30,985 nt of DNA, taken from NCBI GenBank assembly GCA_003561815.1, contig PWVP01000021.1, positions 1-30,985 on the forward strand. Direction: 5' to 3'. Position 1 is the stretch's first letter; every line of letters starts with the position of its first letter. Shown here piece by piece: positions 6,478 through 14,309 of this stretch. A model generated the notes under the pieces. The model was not told where the DNA came from. It was given only the letters and a program-made list of their open reading frames with translations, and made no database searches. Source of the DNA: Campylobacterota bacterium (lineage in GTDB: Bacteria; Campylobacterota; Campylobacteria; Campylobacterales; SZUA-545). The position numbers and the translations under genes were made by a program.

Positions 6478-7665
6478 CTAGGGCGCCTCGTGGCGGGAGG
6501 GGAGCTCAAGCCCCGCTAGACGCACCACCCCCGGCTGAGCCGTCGCAGCGACATAGTCCAGATCGGCTCGAATCCGCCCGGCAATCACCGTAAACTCTTG
6601 AAGCTCCTCACCACTGAGGCCATCTTCTCGCACGCTTCGCACCGAGAGCGGGTTGATAGGACGCCCCGCGCGGCGCACCTCATAGTGCAGGTGGGGGCCG
6701 GTAGAGACCCCGGAGGTGCCCACATAGCCGATCACCTGCCCCTGGCGTACGCGACTGCCCTGGCGGATATTGGCGTAGCGGCTCAGATGGGCATAGCGGG
6801 TCTCCCAGCCGTTTCGATGCTCAATAATCACCAGCCGCCCATAGCCGCGATCGCAGCTGGTTTGACACCCCCGAAAGCGCACCACCCCATCGGCGGTGCT
6901 GCGCACCGGCGTGCCGGTCGGCGCGGCGAAATCGGTGCCCAGGTGGGGGCGGCGATACCCGTAGACCGGATGGGTGCGCCCGCTGGGGCGGAAGTGGGAG
7001 CTGATACGGTTAAAACGAAGCGGATACTTGATAAACATCCCCGCCAGCGCCTTGCCCTCCTCATCGTAGTAGCCCTGATCGAGATCGCGAAAGAAGGCGT
7101 AGTGGCGGCGCTTGTTGGTCTCGATAAAGGCCCCTTTGATGTGGACACCGCCCCAGGTTTTACCGTTTCGCACCTTGCGCTCATAGATCACACTCACCTG
7201 ATCGCCCTGACGAAAATCGCGGCGAAAGTCGATGCGATCGTCGTAGATGGTGGTCAGCTCGGTCGCCACCCGGCTGTTACCCGTCAGCCGCTGCAGATCC
7301 ACCAGAAGCGATCGCTCAATCTCAAAAGTGAGGCTCTCCTCCACCACCTGATAGCGAATCGGCTCCAGGCTCACCTCAAACCCCTCCTCAACCCGCATCA
7401 GCGAGATTTGGACATCCTCACTAATGGGAATCAGCGCCTGAAGCAGCTCGCCGCTCTCCTCGTGGTAGAGCTCGTGAAAGGGGGTATCGGCAAAAATCGT
7501 GCGAACGGAGGATTTTAGCTCATCGTTAAGCCCGTAGTAGAGGCTAAAAGCAATCTCGTGCTTCTCTAGATAATCAAAAAAGGTCTGATTGGCGGGCCAG
7601 ACACTCTCCTGTACCTGATGGCCCCAGAGGGCGCAGACGATCAAAAGGGGCCATAAAAATCTCAT
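6478..7665 (-). CDS. Csd3/Pgp3-like M23 peptidoglycan peptidase
   Basis: The 395-residue protein has a signal peptide (RFLWPLLIVCALWG), a long N-terminal region and a LytM/M23 metallopeptidase domain at about 215-345. Metal ligands His241 and Asp245 (HLGTD), His293 (YAHL) and the HLH motif His325/His327 (GPHLHYEV) are all present, so it should be active. In Helicobacter pylori and Campylobacter jejuni the homologous Csd3/Pgp3 are periplasmic D,D-endopeptidases/carboxypeptidases that trim cross-links and set helical cell shape; the layout here agrees. A longer open frame begins at 7746, but the ATG at 7665 is followed directly by the signal peptide and preceded by GCGGAG. rsmE follows after 5 bases. 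Confidence 0.9.
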   Translation of the reverse strand: MRFLWPLLIVCALWGHQVQESVWPANQTFFDYLEKHEIAFSLYYGLNDELKSSVRTIFADTPFHELYHEESGELLQALIPISEDVQISLMRVEEGFEVSLEPIRYQVVEESLTFEIERSLLVDLQRLTGNSRVATELTTIYDDRIDFRRDFRQGDQVSVIYERKVRNGKTWGGVHIKGAFIETNKRRHYAFFRDLDQGYYDEEGKALAGMFIKYPLRFNRISSHFRPSGRTHPVYGYRRPHLGTDFAAPTGTPVRSTADGVVRFRGCQTSCDRGYGRLVIIEHRNGWETRYAHLSRYANIRQGSRVRQGQVIGYVGTSGVSTGPHLHYEVRRAGRPINPLSVRSVREDGLSGEELQEFTVIAGRIRADLDYVAATAQPGVVRLAGLELPSRHEAP

Positions 7666-7803
7666 TATCTCCGCGTTCCTTTTAGTGTGCCATTCTAAAA
7701 TGCCCTGCCCTGCTCTCACCCCCATACTACCCCAAAAAAATTTCAACTCTCTTTAAAGAACCCTCTAGCCATGCCGTTTTTAGCACTCTTTAGATGAACA
7801 TGG

Positions 7804-7809
7804 TATGAT
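7804..7809 (+). promoter_or_regulatory. Probable -10 element for the lipoprotein-AAA+ operon
   Basis: TATGAT lies 34 bases before the proposed CTG start of the lipoprotein gene. The -35 region is weak (TTTAGC at 7779-7784, 19 bases away). The gap 7666-7843 separates two divergent operons; it is visibly richer in A and T than its flanks and holds no other gene that can be supported. Confidence 0.5.
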
Positions 7810-7843
7810 CACGGCTATTTGAAAACCACACAAAGGATCCGGG

Positions 7844-8248
7844 CTGAGGGGTGTCGTAGCGGTTGCCTGTCTCTCGTCTCTCCTGCTTTTGGGGTGTGGG
7901 GCTAAACACCCCTCGGCCGATTCGGTCAAATCCTGTGAAGCGCTTCTTTATGAGGCGGAGTCGGTCGATTTTTTAGTGCAGACACTGGCCAAGGAGGCGG
8001 ATGAGGCGCGTGCGCGCCCTGTGGCACTGCACCTGTTTGTCGTGGCAGCGGGTACGGCCATCAGCCTGCAGCCGGCTCTGCTCACCGGCGAGCGGTTCTA
8101 CCTCGCTCCGGCAGCCACCATCGCCTACTACAACCTGATGGCCGCCCCGCCCGAAGCGCTGGCGCGCCATGAGATTCTGACCAAACGACAAGCGATTTTG
8201 ACGAAACTGATTGAGGAAAACCATTGCAAACCGAGCGACAAACTTTAA
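7844..8248 (+). CDS. Small lipoprotein with an apparent CTG start
   Basis: The frame contains a full lipoprotein signal only if read from CTG at 7844: RGVVAVACLSSLLLLGC, with lipobox LLGC and lipidated cysteine at residue 18. The ribosome site AAAGGA lies 6 bases before that CTG. The only other in-frame start codon before the mature region is TTG at 7889, immediately ahead of the lipobox cysteine, which would remove the signal; an in-frame stop at 7820 rules out upstream starts. The mature part (about 115 residues) is mainly helical, with a hydrophobic stretch (ALHLFVVAAGTAIS). No family is recognised. Its last 25 bases overlap the start of the AAA+ ATPase gene, so the two are probably translated together. 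Confidence 0.72.
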   Translation: MRGVVAVACLSSLLLLGCGAKHPSADSVKSCEALLYEAESVDFLVQTLAKEADEARARPVALHLFVVAAGTAISLQPALLTGERFYLAPAATIAYYNLMAAPPEALARHEILTKRQAILTKLIEENHCKPSDKL

Positions 8249-9975
8249 GCTATCTCATCGACTTTATCCACGCAGAGCCGGTGGATAAGAGCGCCATCTT
8301 CACCCAGCTCAAATGCAGCGATGCCGAGGCGCGGCTGCTGCGGCTGATGACCCGCGAGTATCTGGAGGGCAGCGCCGATATGAGCGCCTATGACCTGCTG
8401 ATCGCCGCCTACGACAAAAAGCAGCTCGACTTTGTCCACCACATCCAGGAGGTGAAAAACCTCATCGATCTCGGCTGGGTGATTCTCAACTCCTTTCACC
8501 ACATCAAAACCTCTGAGCTGAGCCTGCTGGATCTGCTGCACCACTCCATCAGCCTCTCAAGCACCTTTCTCAAGCTGCTCGAAGAGGGCAATCTCGATCT
8601 GGTGCTGCCCGAGATCAAAGCGTACGAAGATCATCTGGAGTATCTGCAAGATGAGTTTCTGCGCATCGATCTCTACCGCAAACTGGCCATTATCCGCCAA
8701 AGCTACGATCAGACCTCCCCGAGCTATAAGCGGGTGCGCAGCAAGCTGGGCATGCTTGAAAATCAGATCAAAGAGCGGATCAAGGTCTCTAAAGAGACCC
8801 CTAAGCTGCACAAATACTTCCGCGATCGCCACCTGGAGGAGAAGGAGCAGCTCATCTTCCTGGCCCTGCTCAAAGAGGAGTACGCTGGCACCGATGACAA
8901 CCTGCGGGATATGAACACCCTCATCGAGCTGATTAGCTTCGATGATTACGAGAAGATCAAAAACCGCAGCCTGCTTGAAGAGAACGCCCCGCTGATCGAA
9001 AAGGGGGTGATCGACTATGACGAGATGCTCACCCCCTTTGGGGGCATTAGCCGCAGCTTCTTTATCACCGAAGAGGTGCTTAAAGAGGTGATCCACCCCA
9101 AAAAGAAAAAACCCCAAAAGATCCGCCTGGAAGCGCTGATCAAAGAGCAGGAGATCTTTGAGCTGCTTGAGCCGCGAACCACCCTGGAGGATGTGGTGCT
9201 GCACCCCAAGACCCGCGAGATGCTTGAGGGGGTTTTGCGCCAGATGGACAAAAGCGTCAACGCCCGCCTCAAAGAGTGGGGCATCAAAGATAAAAAGAGC
9301 ACCATCGACGGGCGGATCATCTTCCACGGCCACCCGGGTACGGGCAAGACCCTCACAGCGCTCAGCATCGCCCGGAGCCTAAAAAAGCAGGTGATCAGCT
9401 TTGACTGCTCGAAGATCCTCTCCATGTACATTGGCGAGAGCGAGAAGAATGTCCGCAAAATCTTCGACAGCTATAAAGAGATTGTCGCCAAAACCAAAAA
9501 CGAGCCGATCTTGCTGCTCAACGAGGCCGATCAGTTTCTCTCCGCCCGCACCAGTGGGCCTGGCAGCAGTGCGGAGAAGATGCACAACCAGATGCAGAAC
9601 ATCTTTTTAGAGCAGATTGAGCGCTTTGGCGGCATACTGATCGCCACCACCAACCTGCTGGAGAGCATTGATCCCGCCTTCTCCAGGCGCTTTGACTACA
9701 AGATCAAATTCGAAAAGCCCGATCAGGCCCAAAGAGAGGCGATCTGGCAAAAACTCCTACCGACCAACGCGCCGATGGCCGAGGATGTTCAGATCGCCGA
9801 GCTGGCCCGCCACCCCCTCACCGGCGGCCAGATCCAGCTGGTGATCAAAAACACCGCCACCCTGGTAGCCGCCCAGGAGGAGCCGCTCTTTACGCGCCAA
9901 CTCTTTGAGGATGTGATCCGAAAAGAGATCAGCGGCGCCTTTGGCGATGAGAAATCGATGGGATTTCTGGCCTGA
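8224..9975 (+). CDS. AAA+ ATPase of unknown role
   Basis: The 583-residue protein has a helical N-terminal region of about 300 residues without a recognisable domain, a linker, and a C-terminal AAA+ module. Walker A is GHPGTGKT near residue 371. The Walker B segment reads ILLLNEADQFL near 430, with Asn in place of the usual first Asp but the catalytic Glu kept. Sensor 1 (ATTN) and an arginine-finger segment (SRRFD near 487) are present, so ATP hydrolysis is still plausible. The start is TTG at 8224, after GAGG with 7 bases of spacing. Upstream it overlaps the lipoprotein gene by 25 bases, and downstream its stop shares a base with the DedA start. A cytosolic ATPase in an envelope operon could remodel or extract membrane-associated proteins; this is inference. 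Confidence 0.85.
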   Translation: MQTERQTLSYLIDFIHAEPVDKSAIFTQLKCSDAEARLLRLMTREYLEGSADMSAYDLLIAAYDKKQLDFVHHIQEVKNLIDLGWVILNSFHHIKTSELSLLDLLHHSISLSSTFLKLLEEGNLDLVLPEIKAYEDHLEYLQDEFLRIDLYRKLAIIRQSYDQTSPSYKRVRSKLGMLENQIKERIKVSKETPKLHKYFRDRHLEEKEQLIFLALLKEEYAGTDDNLRDMNTLIELISFDDYEKIKNRSLLEENAPLIEKGVIDYDEMLTPFGGISRSFFITEEVLKEVIHPKKKKPQKIRLEALIKEQEIFELLEPRTTLEDVVLHPKTREMLEGVLRQMDKSVNARLKEWGIKDKKSTIDGRIIFHGHPGTGKTLTALSIARSLKKQVISFDCSKILSMYIGESEKNVRKIFDSYKEIVAKTKNEPILLLNEADQFLSARTSGPGSSAEKMHNQMQNIFLEQIERFGGILIATTNLLESIDPAFSRRFDYKIKFEKPDQAQREAIWQKLLPTNAPMAEDVQIAELARHPLTGGQIQLVIKNTATLVAAQEEPLFTRQLFEDVIRKEISGAFGDEKSMGFLA

Positions 9976-10586
9976 TGCTCTCCGATGTGATTGGCTGGAT
10001 CGTCGATACGATAGGGGCGCTGGGCTATACGGGGATCGTGGTGCTGATGTTTCTGGAGAGCAGCTTTTTTCCCTTCCCCTCCGAGGTGGTGATGATTCCG
10101 GCGGGCTATCTGGCCAGCCAGGGGCAGATGGATCTCTTTGTGGTGATTGGCTGTGGCATTTTAGGCTCGCTGCTGGGTGCCATCTTTAACTACTACCTGG
10201 CGCGCACACTGGGGCGGCGCATTATTATCCGCTGGGGGCGCTACTTCTTTTTTAGTGAAGCGACGATGGTGAAGATGGAGAACTTTTTTCACAAACACGG
10301 CCCCATCTCCACCTTCTCCGGTCGGCTGATTCCGGCGGTGCGCCAGTACATCTCACTGCCAGCGGGCCTGGCGAAGATGCGTCTGGATCTCTTCTGTTTC
10401 TATACCGCTCTAGGTGCCGGTATCTGGATGGTGGTGCTCACTTTGCTGGGCTACTTTATCGGGGCACAGGAGGAGCTGATCAAACCCTACCTGCAGAGCG
10501 CACTGGCCATCACGCTGGTTTCGGTGACGGTTTTGATCATCCTCTACATGCTGTTTCAACGCCACAAGCGCCGCGAGCTGCCCTGA
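9975..10586 (+). CDS. DedA family membrane protein
   Basis: The 203-residue protein has the DedA/SNARE-associated fold: hydrophobic helices at about 15-35, 50-75, 130-160 and 175-195, with the re-entrant FLESSFFPFPSEVVMIPAG segment (27-45) and the family motif SGRLIPAVRQYISLPAGLA near 115-133. DedA proteins are known to act in lipid-carrier recycling (undecaprenyl phosphate for some) and membrane homeostasis. A role in recycling the lipid carrier would fit the nearby penicillin-binding proteins and the PglK-type flippase, but substrate cannot be told from sequence. Its start and stop each overlap the neighbouring genes by one base (TGATG), implying translational coupling. Confidence 0.92.
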   Translation: MLSDVIGWIVDTIGALGYTGIVVLMFLESSFFPFPSEVVMIPAGYLASQGQMDLFVVIGCGILGSLLGAIFNYYLARTLGRRIIIRWGRYFFFSEATMVKMENFFHKHGPISTFSGRLIPAVRQYISLPAGLAKMRLDLFCFYTALGAGIWMVVLTLLGYFIGAQEELIKPYLQSALAITLVSVTVLIILYMLFQRHKRRELP

Positions 10587-11278
10587 TGATCCACCTTAAG
10601 ACGCTCCAGATCACGCACAAAGAGACGACACTGGTCGATATCGCCCTGACGCTGCGCACCACCCTAGGGCTGGTGGGCCAAAGCGGCAGCGGCAAAAGCC
10701 TCACCCTCAAAGCGCTGCTGGGGCTTCTGCCCGCATCGATGACGATGAAGATGGATCTACAGGCCCCCTTTGAGCTGATTCGGGGCAGAAGTGTCGGGTT
10801 TGTGCCCCAAAACCCCTTTACCGCCCTCAGTCCGCTCTCGAAAATCGGGGTGCAGTTTCACGCCCCCAAAGCGCGCGTGATAGAGGCGCTGGAGCAGGTG
10901 GGTCTGGGCCACTGGGCGCTGGATCGCTTCCCCGCAGAGCTCTCCGGTGGGCAGCTACAGAGGGTGGTGATCGCCATGGCGCTGATCCATCGGCCGAAAC
11001 TGCTGCTACTCGATGAGCCCACCACCGCGCTCGATCACGAAACCAAAGCCGAAATTCTAGCGCTCTTAGAGCAGATCCACACCCGCTTTGAGACCCGGCT
11101 GCTCTTTGTGGGGCACGATATGGCCGCCGTCTCGCAGGTGTGTGCCGAGATTGCGGTGATCGACAGGGGTCAGATTGTGGAGAACGGGCCCACCGATCGG
11201 GTCATTCAGGCGCCCGCCACCCGGCAGAGTCGGGAGCTGATTGAGTCCAATTTCGCCTACCGCGACTGGAGGAGATAG
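10586..11278 (+). CDS. Orphan ABC transporter ATPase, OppD/DppD-like
   Basis: The 230-residue protein carries the whole ATPase core: Walker A GQSGSGKS (31-38), a Q-loop VPQNPF, the signature LSGGQLQRV near 118-126, Walker B LLLLDEP near 138-144, and the H-loop Asp-His region FVGHD near 173. The pattern (PQNP and the order of motifs) is closest to the peptide/nickel ATPases of the Opp/Dpp group. Those usually have about 320 residues with a C-terminal peptide-family domain containing an iron-sulfur cysteine motif; this one is shorter and lacks it. No permease or substrate-binding gene lies nearby, so its partner is elsewhere or it has another function. It overlaps dedA by one base and is followed by PBP1A after 6 bases. 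Confidence 0.88.
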   Translation: MIHLKTLQITHKETTLVDIALTLRTTLGLVGQSGSGKSLTLKALLGLLPASMTMKMDLQAPFELIRGRSVGFVPQNPFTALSPLSKIGVQFHAPKARVIEALEQVGLGHWALDRFPAELSGGQLQRVVIAMALIHRPKLLLLDEPTTALDHETKAEILALLEQIHTRFETRLLFVGHDMAAVSQVCAEIAVIDRGQIVENGPTDRVIQAPATRQSRELIESNFAYRDWRR

Positions 11279-11284
11279 AAGAAG

Positions 11285-13375
11285 ATGAAGAAGTTTTTAT
11301 ACTGGAGTGGGGGGGTTGTTCTGGTTGTGGGGCTGGCTGTGGCCGGTGTGCTGGGCTACTATGTCATGACCGCCCTGCAGCGCGATACCGACCCTCTGGT
11401 CTACTACAACCCGACACTCACCACCCAGATCTTCGATCGCAACGGCGATCTGGTGGCCAATATGTTTGAGGGCGAGCACCGCCTCTATGTCCCCTTTGAG
11501 CAGATCCCCTCGCGGATTGTGGAGGCGATCGTGGCGATTGAGGATACCAGCTTCTTCGAGCATGAGGGGCTCAACTACGAGGCGATCTTTCGCGCCGCCT
11601 ACCGGGTGGCGATGGCGGGCCGCGCCGTAGAGGGGGCGAGTACCATCACCCAGCAGCTGGTCAAAAACCTGCTTCTAAGCCGCGAAAAGACCCTCGATCG
11701 CAAAATTCAAGAGGCGATTCTCGCCCTGCGCGTCGAGCGCAAACTCTCTAAAGAGGAGATTTTAGAGCGCTACCTCAATGCGATCTACTTTGGCCACGGC
11801 TACTACGGCATCCGCACCGCCGCAGAGGGGTATTTCCGAAAGAGCTTAGAGGATCTCACCCTCAAAGAGTCGGCGCTTTTGGCCGGGCTGCCCCGTGCGC
11901 CGAGCTTTTATGACCCCCCCCGCCACCGTAAGATGGCGCTCACCCGGGCCAACCTGGTGCTCGATCGGATGTACACCCTCGGCTGGATTAGCAGCACCGA
12001 GTACCGCGAAGCGCTCCTGGAGGAGCCGGTTGTTTATGATGACAGCCTGACGCGAAACCGCGCCCCCTACGCCGTCGATCACATCGCCAACACACTGCGC
12101 GCGGAGTTCCCCGACATCCGCCGCGGCGGCTACCGTATCGACTCAACGCTCGATCTGGAGATCCAGGCCATCGCCGAGGAGGCGCTGCGATCGGGCTATG
12201 AGACCAACTTGCAGCGCGTTGAGACCTTCCACCGCGAAGAGCACCGAAAACTCAAGCGCGAGATCGATGAGGCGCTTGCCCAGGAGGGGCTTTCAGCCGC
12301 CACCCTTCTGGCCGAACAGAACATATCGGTCTACCCCCACTTCGATGAGGAGGCGTTTCAAAGACAGCTCGAGCAGCTTAACGGCGCCATCGTCACCCTC
12401 GATCCGGCTAGCGGCGATCTGCTCGCTCTAAGTGGCGGGGTGGACTACCGCAAGAGCCAGTTTAACCGCGCCAGCCAGTCGCGCCGACAGGTGGGCAGTA
12501 CCTTTAAGCCCTTTATCTACCAGGCGGCCTTCGATCTGGGCTACTCCCCCGCCTCTGAGATCGCCGATATCTCCCGCACCTACCGCTTCACCGACGAGGA
12601 GGAGCAGGAGCATGTGTGGCGCCCGACCAACTACGAAGATAACTTCCTGGGGCTCATGACCGCCCGCGAAGCGGTGGTGGTCTCGCGCAACCTGGCCACC
12701 ATCAACCTGATCGGCAGCATCGGACTTCGCACCCTCTTTGATCAGCTCAACAGCTACAGCGAAACCCCTCTGCCCTACGATATGGCGGTCGCGCTGGGGG
12801 CGCACAGCATGTCGCTAGTGGAGTTTTCGGAGTATATGACCGTCCTCTCCAACTACGGTACCCGGGTCACCCCCCGCGTCGCCTCTGCCCTGACCGATCG
12901 CTTCGGTAACCGCATCGAGTTTGATATCCAGGAGCACAATGCCACCCGCCCTGAGCAGGCCTACCTCTCCATCGATGTGCTCAAAGACGCGGTCAATCGG
13001 GGGACCGGGCGGCGCGCACGGGTACCGGGCATCGAGATTGCGGGCAAAACCGGCACCACCAACGAAAACCGCGACACCTGGTTTGCCGGCTTTACCCCCA
13101 CCACCCAGACGGTGGTCTGGTTTGGCAACGACGACAACACCCGCATCATGCGCCACGCCACCGGTGGCGGCTTCTCAGCGCCGGTCTTTTCGCAGTTTTA
13201 TCGGCAGCTGCTTGAGCAGCGCCCCGAACTAAGACGGCGGTTTCATCGGCCCGACGGGGTACGCGAGATCACCATCGCACCGGGTGTAAAGGAGATCTTT
13301 ACCGACACCTCCCGACCGCCTCGACGACAGAGTGCGCCCAGCGCACCGGAGAACGGCGGCGAGCTGCTTTTTTAG
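11285..13375 (+). CDS. Penicillin-binding protein 1A
   Basis: This is a bifunctional class A PBP of 696 residues, anchored by one helix (residues 8-28). The glycosyltransferase domain (about 50-220) has the EDTSFFEHEG motif with Glu86 and the GASTITQQLVKN motif. The transpeptidase domain has Ser405-Thr-Phe-Lys408 (active-site serine), Ser467-Arg-Asn469 and Lys588-Thr-Gly-Thr. It polymerises and cross-links peptidoglycan in the periplasm. The C-terminal tail is proline- and arginine-rich and short. It lies 6 bases after the orphan ABC ATPase. Its stop codon overlaps a candidate sigma-54 promoter for the flagellar genes that follow. Confidence 0.96.
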   Translation: MKKFLYWSGGVVLVVGLAVAGVLGYYVMTALQRDTDPLVYYNPTLTTQIFDRNGDLVANMFEGEHRLYVPFEQIPSRIVEAIVAIEDTSFFEHEGLNYEAIFRAAYRVAMAGRAVEGASTITQQLVKNLLLSREKTLDRKIQEAILALRVERKLSKEEILERYLNAIYFGHGYYGIRTAAEGYFRKSLEDLTLKESALLAGLPRAPSFYDPPRHRKMALTRANLVLDRMYTLGWISSTEYREALLEEPVVYDDSLTRNRAPYAVDHIANTLRAEFPDIRRGGYRIDSTLDLEIQAIAEEALRSGYETNLQRVETFHREEHRKLKREIDEALAQEGLSAATLLAEQNISVYPHFDEEAFQRQLEQLNGAIVTLDPASGDLLALSGGVDYRKSQFNRASQSRRQVGSTFKPFIYQAAFDLGYSPASEIADISRTYRFTDEEEQEHVWRPTNYEDNFLGLMTAREAVVVSRNLATINLIGSIGLRTLFDQLNSYSETPLPYDMAVALGAHSMSLVEFSEYMTVLSNYGTRVTPRVASALTDRFGNRIEFDIQEHNATRPEQAYLSIDVLKDAVNRGTGRRARVPGIEIAGKTGTTNENRDTWFAGFTPTTQTVVWFGNDDNTRIMRHATGGGFSAPVFSQFYRQLLEQRPELRRRFHRPDGVREITIAPGVKEIFTDTSRPPRRQSAPSAPENGGELLF

Positions 13376-13390
13376 GAATAAAAGTTGCTT
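13375..13390 (+). promoter_or_regulatory. Candidate sigma-54 promoter for flgC-fliE
   Basis: GG at 13375-13376 and GC at 13387-13388 are separated by exactly 10 bases, with TTGCTT at the -12 side, as in sigma-54 promoters. The -24 side (AGGAAT) is a weaker match. In Helicobacter and Campylobacter the rod genes belong to the RpoN class, which supports the reading. It overlaps the PBP1A stop codon. Confidence 0.5.
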
Positions 13391-13412
13391 TAATCGCGCA
13401 GCACGGGCCGAC

Positions 13413-13441
13413 TTGACGGATGCGGGGCTTTAAGTTAGAAT
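13413..13441 (+). promoter_or_regulatory. Strong sigma-70 promoter for flgC-fliE-PBP
   Basis: TTGACG (13413-13418) and TAGAAT (13436-13441) are spaced by exactly 17 bases. The flgC ATG follows 20 bases later, with a purine-rich ribosome site AAAGGATAGGAAG. Confidence 0.75.
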
Positions 13442-13460
13442 AGAGACAAAGGATAGGAAG

Positions 13461-13958
13461 ATGGCGTTTCTCAACTCGTTTGACATCAGCGGCTACGGTC
13501 TCTCTGCTCAGCGGTTTCGACTCAACCTGATCAGCACCAATATCGCCAACGCCAACACCACCCGCACCGATGAGGGCGGCCCCTATCGGCGCCAGAGTGC
13601 CGTCTACCGCGCGGTGGACTTCGACCAGCACCTTAACCAGCAGCTCTCAAAAAACACCAACTCCCTGCGCTATGAGGATCCCCTCGGCGAGGAGCTCGGC
13701 TATGAGCATAAGATCCATCCGCCGGTAACGGGGGTGATTGTCGATAAGGTGGTGCGTGATGACAGCGAGCCGAAGATGCGTTACGAGCCGGGCCACCCTG
13801 ATGCAAATGCTGAAGGGTATGTCGCCTATCCCAATATTAATCCTGTGGTCGAAATGGCCGATATGATTGAAGCATCCAGAGCCTATCAGGCCAATGTCTC
13901 GGCGTTTCAGAGCGCCAAGACCATGGCCAATAGCGCTATCGATATGATGCGGGTATAA
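13461..13958 (+). CDS. flgC: Flagellar basal-body rod protein FlgC
   Basis: FlgC is one of the proximal rod proteins linking the MS ring to the distal rod. The 165-residue protein has the N-terminal rod/hook motif (LNLISTNIANANTT near residue 22) and the C-terminal signature (NPVVEMADMIEASRAYQAN near 131), which together form the coiled core of axial proteins; the length is a little above that of enteric FlgC, as is common in Campylobacterota. In that group flgB normally stands directly before flgC, but here PBP1A does and no flgB is present. fliE follows after 16 bases. Confidence 0.96.
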   Translation: MAFLNSFDISGYGLSAQRFRLNLISTNIANANTTRTDEGGPYRRQSAVYRAVDFDQHLNQQLSKNTNSLRYEDPLGEELGYEHKIHPPVTGVIVDKVVRDDSEPKMRYEPGHPDANAEGYVAYPNINPVVEMADMIEASRAYQANVSAFQSAKTMANSAIDMMRV

Positions 13959-13974
13959 GTTCTAGGAGCGGATA

Positions 13975-14286
13975 GTGGCAGACCTGTTAAACAAAGTCGG
14001 TGAGGTTTTTCCTCAGGAGCTAAACGAGCGCAGCAGCCGAAGTGGCGGCGGATTGCGTCCGGACGACACCCGCTTTGCCGATATGCTCCGAAACTCTTTT
14101 GAACAGACCAACGAGCTCCAGCTGGACGGGGAGCGTGCCGCCACCGATGTGGCCACCGGACAGGTTAAAGATCTCCACCAGGCTGCGATCGCCATCGGCA
14201 AAGCCGAAAACAGCATGAAACTGATGCTCGAGATCCGAAACAAAGCTATTAGCGCCTACAAAGAGATCATAAGAACCCAGATGTAG
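13975..14286 (+). CDS. fliE: Flagellar hook-basal body protein FliE
   Basis: FliE joins the MS ring to the rod and is needed to start rod export. The 103-residue length is typical. The C-terminal signature MKLMLEIRNKAISAYKEI (residues 82-99) is diagnostic. The start is GTG at 13975, with TAGGAG seven bases upstream. The order flgC-fliE-PBP is that of other Campylobacterota. Confidence 0.95.
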   Translation: MADLLNKVGEVFPQELNERSSRSGGGLRPDDTRFADMLRNSFEQTNELQLDGERAATDVATGQVKDLHQAAIAIGKAENSMKLMLEIRNKAISAYKEIIRTQM

Positions 14287-14309
14287 TCGGCCCGAGAACT
14301 GACAGATAT

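Noticed and set aside
6598..7518. A 306-codon plus-strand frame antisense to the Csd3-like peptidase
   Set aside because: The opposite strand holds a peptidase with signal peptide and all metal ligands. The antisense product has no recognisable features and no ribosome site.
8557..9333. A 258-codon minus-strand frame in the AAA+ gene
   Set aside because: It lies wholly inside the real ATPase gene, and its leucine- and glutamine-rich product is typical of reverse reading of helical coding sequence.
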